Notes under the pieces: model-generated | Seen by the model: the letters and a program-made list of their open reading frames with translations, nothing else | Database searches by the model: none | Told to the model about the DNA's origin: nothing | Translations under genes and position numbers: made by a program | Shown here: piece after piece, positions 60,567 to 64,000 of the stretch | How positions within the stretch are numbered: the first letter of the stretch is position 1 | Layout: each line of letters starts with the position of its first letter | DNA from: Castellaniella sp049673105 | GTDB taxonomy: Bacteria; Pseudomonadota; Gammaproteobacteria; Burkholderiales; Burkholderiaceae_B | NCBI RefSeq assembly: GCF_049673105.1 | Contig: NZ_JBATXG010000024.1 | Span: 1 to 64,000, forward strand | Direction of reading: 5' to 3' | Length of the DNA: 64,000 nt

Positions 60567-61049
60567 ATGACCATCCAAGCAACGCGCACGTTTTCCGCCC
60601 TGGCTCTGGCAGCCGCCATCATCGCCGCCCCGCTGGCCGCGACGGCGGCCTCCGGCCCGCACGCCGAAGGCGCGCGCTACCACCACAAAGCCGATAGCCA
60701 GAAAGCCCGGCAGCACGGCGACCGCTGGCTGCGCGGCCTGGACCTCAGCCAGGCGCAACAGGATCAGATCTTCAAGATCCGCCATGACCAGGAACAAGCG
60801 GTCTACGATCAGAAAAAAGCCGTGAAAGCCGCCGCCAGCACCCTGCGCGATCTAAGCCAGACGGATACCTTTGATCAGGCCAAAGCCAAGCAGGCCGCCG
60901 ACGCGCTGGGCCAGGCCCAAGGCCAGCTGGCGCTGTTGCGGGCGCAGTCCATGGCACAGGTCCGCGCCGTCCTGACGCCCGAGCAGCGGCAGAAACTGGC
61001 AGAACGCCATCAGCGCAAGGACAAGAGCGCACAGGCAACGCAATCCTGA
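60567..61049 (+). CDS. Spy/CpxP-family periplasmic chaperone-like protein
   Basis: A 160-residue secreted helical protein. The signal peptide is MTIQATRTFSALALAAAIIA and onward to TAAS. Two LTxxQ-type repeats are present, LDLSQAQQDQI and VLTPEQRQKLAE, with the heptad-rich region between. In Escherichia coli Spy is induced by BaeR and CpxR. The start is the ATG at 60567 with AGAAGGA upstream. Its closeness to a BaeS/BaeR-like operon suggests it may be part of that envelope-stress response. Confidence 0.85.
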   Translation: MTIQATRTFSALALAAAIIAAPLAATAASGPHAEGARYHHKADSQKARQHGDRWLRGLDLSQAQQDQIFKIRHDQEQAVYDQKKAVKAAASTLRDLSQTDTFDQAKAKQAADALGQAQGQLALLRAQSMAQVRAVLTPEQRQKLAERHQRKDKSAQATQS

Positions 61050-61081
61050 TCCCCCATCTGCCGCGCTTCACCTTCACTTCA

Positions 61082-61103
61082 AAGGCCCCCGCAAGGGGGC
61101 CTT
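61082..61103. terminator. Terminator between convergent spy-like and nlpC genes
   Basis: A perfect 9 bp stem AAGGCCCCC / GGGGGCCTT with loop GCAA, located 32 bp after the spy-like stop and 34 bp after the NlpC gene stop (on the - strand). Confidence 0.6.
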
Positions 61104-61137
61104 GCCGCATGGCCAGGCCAACGCGGCGGAGCGGGAT

Positions 61138-61743
61138 TCAGCCCTTGAACAAGGTCCCCACCGACTGAAAATGCTTGCGGTAATAGGGATTGTCCAGGGA
61201 ATCGACCCGCACCTGGCCGCCTGTGGACGGCGCGTTGATGAAACGGCCATCCCCCAGATAAATGCCCATGTGCGAATTGGGCTGCCCCAAGGTATTGAAA
61301 AACACCAGATCGCCCGGCTGCAGATCCTCGCGCGGCACGGCGCGGCTAAGCTGCGCGATCTGATCGGTGCTGTGCGGCAGCGCCGTATGCGTGGCGGCAG
61401 CAAACACGTATTTCACCAGACCGCTGCAATCAAATCCCTGCGCGGGTCGGGCGCTGCCATAACGATAGCGGGTATCCAGCAGGCTGAGCGCCGTCATCAC
61501 GACTTCGGTGCGCTGCGCGGCATCGATCTGAATCGCCGCCCGAGCAGTATCCTGCCGCGCCGAAGGACCGGCGCATCCCGCCAGCACGGCGACTGCCCCT
61601 GCCGCCAGCCACAGGCGCCACGCCAGCACGCGCCGCGCGACGGCAAGCCCTGGCAGACGAGGCGCACAGACAGGCCATCGCAGGAAGAAGAAAGGATTCA
61701 TGCCCGCAGTATGGCCCATGACAGCGCATCGGGCCAGAATCAT
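61138..61743 (-). CDS. NlpC/P60-family peptidoglycan hydrolase lipoprotein
   Basis: A 201-residue secreted hydrolase. A hydrophobic segment ending in a lipobox (AVAVLAGCAG, Cys57) precedes an NlpC/P60 domain with catalytic Cys106 in QGFDCSGLVKYVF and His in PNSHMGIYLGDGRFINAP. It cleaves peptide stems of peptidoglycan. The first ATG (61743) overlaps the BaeR-like stop (ATGA). An internal ATG at 61701 is an alternative that shortens the long N-terminus before the lipobox. Third gene of the baeS-baeR operon. Confidence 0.85.
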   Translation of the reverse strand: MILARCAVMGHTAGMNPFFFLRWPVCAPRLPGLAVARRVLAWRLWLAAGAVAVLAGCAGPSARQDTARAAIQIDAAQRTEVVMTALSLLDTRYRYGSARPAQGFDCSGLVKYVFAAATHTALPHSTDQIAQLSRAVPREDLQPGDLVFFNTLGQPNSHMGIYLGDGRFINAPSTGGQVRVDSLDNPYYRKHFQSVGTLFKG

Positions 61744-62426
61744 GAGGGCTCGGCGGACAAATCCAGCCGGTATCCCACCCCGTAGACCGAGCGAATCATA
61801 TCTTCGTCGGGGCGCACGTCGGCCAGCTTGCGGCGCAGGTTCTTGACGTGGCTATCCACCGTGCGGTCGGTCACGACCCGATGATCGTCATACAAACCGT
61901 CCAGGACCTGATCCCGGCTGAAAATCCGCCCAGGCTGACTCGCCAGCAGCGCCAACAGGCGAAATTCGACCGGTGTCAGATCCAGGGTCACCCCATCCAG
62001 GCGGGCTTGCCAGGCATCGGCCTTGATCACCAGCCCCGAGGTTTCCGCCTGCGCCGCCGTGAACGGGGGATCGAAGCGCCGCAGCACGGCCCGCACCCGT
62101 GCCACCACTTCCCGCGGGCTGTAGGGTTTGCAGATATAGTCGTCCGCCCCCAACTCCAGGCCCAGCAGCCGGTCAATTTCTTCTGTCCGGGCTGTCACCA
62201 TGATGACAGGAATCGAGGTCTGCGCGCGAATTTCGCGGCAAATATCCAGGCCGTCGCGGCCCGGCAGCATCAGGTCCAGCAGCACCAAGTTGGGCGCCCA
62301 GTCGCGCACGACATCCATGACCTGCAGGCCGTTGTCCACCCAGCGCACCGCGTAACCGGCGGCCTCCAGATACGTCCGCAGGACTTCGGCCAGCTTGGGC
62401 TCGTCCTCGACAATCAAAATATTCAT
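61740..62426 (-). CDS. baeR: OmpR-family response regulator, BaeR-like
   Basis: A 228-residue regulator. The receiver has EDEP near the N-terminus, Asp51 in LVLLDLMLPGRDGLDICREI and the conserved Thr and Lys (MVTART, YICKPYSPREV). A winged-helix output domain follows (about 130-225, LDLTPVEFRLLALLASQPGR and RTVDSHVKNLRRKL). It is BaeR-like by overall pattern, but CpxR or other members cannot be excluded. It overlaps the kinase stop and the NlpC start, both as ATGA. Confidence 0.85.
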   Translation of the reverse strand: MNILIVEDEPKLAEVLRTYLEAAGYAVRWVDNGLQVMDVVRDWAPNLVLLDLMLPGRDGLDICREIRAQTSIPVIMVTARTEEIDRLLGLELGADDYICKPYSPREVVARVRAVLRRFDPPFTAAQAETSGLVIKADAWQARLDGVTLDLTPVEFRLLALLASQPGRIFSRDQVLDGLYDDHRVVTDRTVDSHVKNLRRKLADVRPDEDMIRSVYGVGYRLDLSAEPS

Positions 62427-63820
62427 GCGGTTTTCTCCGTGCTGTCCATCACGGGCCAGCGCGCCTGGATGGCCAGGCCGCCCAGGTCGGCGGCGGACGC
62501 GCTGATCTGGCCGCCATGCGCCTCGACGATGGTACGGCAGATCGCCAGGCCCAGTCCTGCGCCGCCATACTGGCGGCTGCGCGACGCCTCGGCCCGATAC
62601 AGGCGTTCGAACAAGCGCGACAGATGCTCGGGCGCAACGCCGGGCGGCGTATCGGCGATTTCCAGCAGCAGGTCGCCACCCTGGTGGCAGGCCCGCACCC
62701 GGACCTGGCCGGGGCTATCCGTATAGCGCAAACTGTTTTCCAGCAGATTGCCGATCAATTGCGACAAGCGCCGCGAGTCTCCTTGCAGCATCAGATCCGA
62801 GGCCACCTGCACGTCCAATGCCAGACTGTGGCGCTCGAAACGATCCCGCACCGCGTCGACCGCCTGCGTGACCACATCCCCCAGATCCACGACCGCCATC
62901 TGGTAGTTCAGCGCGCCCGCATCCGCCAAGGACAATTCGTACAGATCGTCGATCAAATCGCTGAGCTGCTGGATCTCGTGCGCCAACGACGCCAACGACG
63001 CCTGATCGAGGGGGCGCAGCCCATCTTGCAAGGCCTCGATTTCGCCGCGCAGCACTGCCAATGGCGTGCGCAATTCATGCGAGACATCGGCCATCAATTC
63101 GCGCCGCCATTGCTCGTGCCGCGCCAGATTGTGCGCCAGGCGATTGAAGTCCCGGGCCAGGCGGCCCAGTTCGTCGGGCGCACCCACGCGCACCCGCGCC
63201 TGGTAGTCTCCGCCGGCCAGCCGATGCGTGGCCTGCGCCAGGCGCTGCACGGGCACCAGCAGGATCCGCGCCAGCAACAGGCTGACCACCGCAGCCAGCA
63301 ACACCGACAGGCCGACGATGATCCAGGTCGCCCGCAATTGCCGGGCCTGGAATTGCTGATCGATGTCGTCGCTGACCAGGCGCGGCATCACGGGCGGCGC
63401 CAGCAGCCATCCCACGGTCCGGCCCTCGGCCACGACCGCCACCCGGCGCACGTCGGCCGTATCCCTGACGCGAGGGCCGGCCAGCCAGTCGCCCTGCCCA
63501 TCCACCAGCGTGACCCGCAGCGGCGGCCCGCTGTGTCCTTGGCGGTCGGGCAGGTCGCGCCGCGACAGGCGCAGCGTGCGCCACCAATAATCGCGCCGGT
63601 CGGACAAGAACCGCCACCCGCCGGCATCGGCGTAGTCGGTGGCCAGCAACTGCGCCAGCGTATCCAGGCGCTGCTGTTCGCGCTCTTGGACGTAATCGTC
63701 AAAGCCGCTGTCGAAGCTGAATCGCACCGCGACGCCCATGGCCAGCGCCACCACGATGCAGGTCGCCAGAATCGCCAGAAACAACTTGAAGGTGATGCTG
63801 GATCGCACGAATTTCTCCAT
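62423..63820 (-). CDS. baeS: Envelope-stress sensor histidine kinase, BaeS-like
   Basis: A 465-residue kinase. Transmembrane helices at about 12-34 and 164-187 flank a periplasmic loop. HAMP follows (about 187-240, LLVPVQRLAQATHRLAGGDY), then an H-box MADVSHELRTPLAVLRGEIE with His248, an N-box IGNLLENSLRYT, and G-boxes DTPPGVAP and YGGAGLGLAICRTIVEAHGG. BaeS-like by order and neighbours. Its ATG is at 63820, 39 bp from the divergent ABC ATPase. It controls the Spy-like and/or transporter genes by inference. Confidence 0.85.
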   Translation of the reverse strand: MEKFVRSSITFKLFLAILATCIVVALAMGVAVRFSFDSGFDDYVQEREQQRLDTLAQLLATDYADAGGWRFLSDRRDYWWRTLRLSRRDLPDRQGHSGPPLRVTLVDGQGDWLAGPRVRDTADVRRVAVVAEGRTVGWLLAPPVMPRLVSDDIDQQFQARQLRATWIIVGLSVLLAAVVSLLLARILLVPVQRLAQATHRLAGGDYQARVRVGAPDELGRLARDFNRLAHNLARHEQWRRELMADVSHELRTPLAVLRGEIEALQDGLRPLDQASLASLAHEIQQLSDLIDDLYELSLADAGALNYQMAVVDLGDVVTQAVDAVRDRFERHSLALDVQVASDLMLQGDSRRLSQLIGNLLENSLRYTDSPGQVRVRACHQGGDLLLEIADTPPGVAPEHLSRLFERLYRAEASRSRQYGGAGLGLAICRTIVEAHGGQISASAADLGGLAIQARWPVMDSTEKTA

Positions 63821-63859
63821 CCGGGTTACGCTAAGCGCTTAGCCATATTTTCTCGCACC

Positions 63860-64000
63860 ATGCCAGACACTTCAGCCTCATCCAGAGCCGCTGCGCGGGC
63901 TTCGACCGATCCGATCATCACCATCCGGCAACTGAGCAAGACCTATGCCTCCGGCCACCAGGCGCTGCGCCAGATCGATCTGGACATCCAGGCCGGCGAA
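63860..64000 (+). CDS. ABC transporter ATP-binding protein (partial, cut by window edge)
   Basis: The first 47 codons. PIITIRQLSKTYASGHQALR is the usual opening of NatA/DrrA-like ABC-2 type exporter ATPases; the window ends before Walker A. The ATG at 63860 is divergent from baeS by 39 bp, an arrangement typical of an envelope or drug exporter under the adjacent two-component system. The first 18 residues are a low-complexity Ser/Ala/Arg stretch. Confidence 0.75.
   Translation, partial: MPDTSASSRAAARASTDPIITIRQLSKTYASGHQALRQIDLDIQAGE

Overview
This 64 kb window is GC-rich chromosomal DNA that is almost entirely protein-coding. Gene content and order point to a betaproteobacterium of the order Burkholderiales, most likely Alcaligenaceae (Bordetella/Achromobacter/Castellaniella-like). 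The pointers are paired DctP-type solute receptors, the thrS-infC and rpmI-rplT-pheS-pheT-ihfA-merR blocks with a tRNA-Val and a tRNA-Pro nearby, a regulatory PTS linked to gshB, and a sufBCDSU-sufT operon under an Rrf2 regulator. The family assignment is inference; no search could be run. There is no CRISPR array, intact insertion sequence or prophage.

Layout. 0-4.2 kb: two tandem TRAP solute-binding genes diverge from a DctS/DctR-like two-component system. 4.2-6.9 kb: a GFA-type zinc protein, a YceI protein and aspartate ammonia-lyase. 6.9-8.8 kb: a gene-poor, decaying pocket with a broken cytochrome c remnant, tiny ORFs and tRNA-Pro(GGG). 8.9-15.3 kb: the SUF iron-sulfur operon read leftward (regulator, sufB, C, D, S, U, T), with an Atm1-like ABC exporter just upstream. 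17.3-18.3 kb: an ECF sigma/anti-sigma pair. 18.3-23.1 kb: merR, ihfA, pheT, pheS, rplT and rpmI. 23.3-33.0 kb: ubiK, comM and a small lipoprotein, then glnK-amtB behind a perfect sigma-54 promoter, a GGDEF protein, and ptsI-ptsH-EIIA-gshB. 33.1-36 kb: infC with an AUC start, thrS behind a terminator-like leader, and tRNA-Val(GAC). 36-44.6 kb: a spermidine-synthase-like protein, a thiolase, CheV, an orphan solute-binding protein, an ArsB-like transporter, a YigZ protein, an ABC-F ATPase and two small membrane proteins. 44.6-50.2 kb: an overlapping leftward operon of acyl-CoA ligase, nnrE/nnrD, a HAD phosphatase and one continuous tadA-ldcA reading frame. 50.3-59.5 kb: recC-recB-recD. 59.6-64 kb: a YggS protein, a Spy-like periplasmic protein, a BaeS/BaeR-like two-component operon ending in an NlpC/P60 lipoprotein, and the start of a divergent ABC ATPase gene.

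How the genes work together. Regulation is readable in several places: the sigma-54 promoter for nitrogen-controlled glnK-amtB, an Rrf2-type dyad between the -35 and -10 of the suf operon, and an AUC initiation codon on infC. Terminator-like hairpins lie between the thrS promoter and thrS, and between rplT and pheS. The most unusual items are the fused TadA-LdcA frame with a His/Cys-rich junction, the two-gene membrane cassette with internally duplicated His-bearing hairpins, and the interruption of the usual translation gene cluster by about 10 kb (infC|rpmI) and again between merR and tRNA-Pro. No wholly new defence or mobile system was found.
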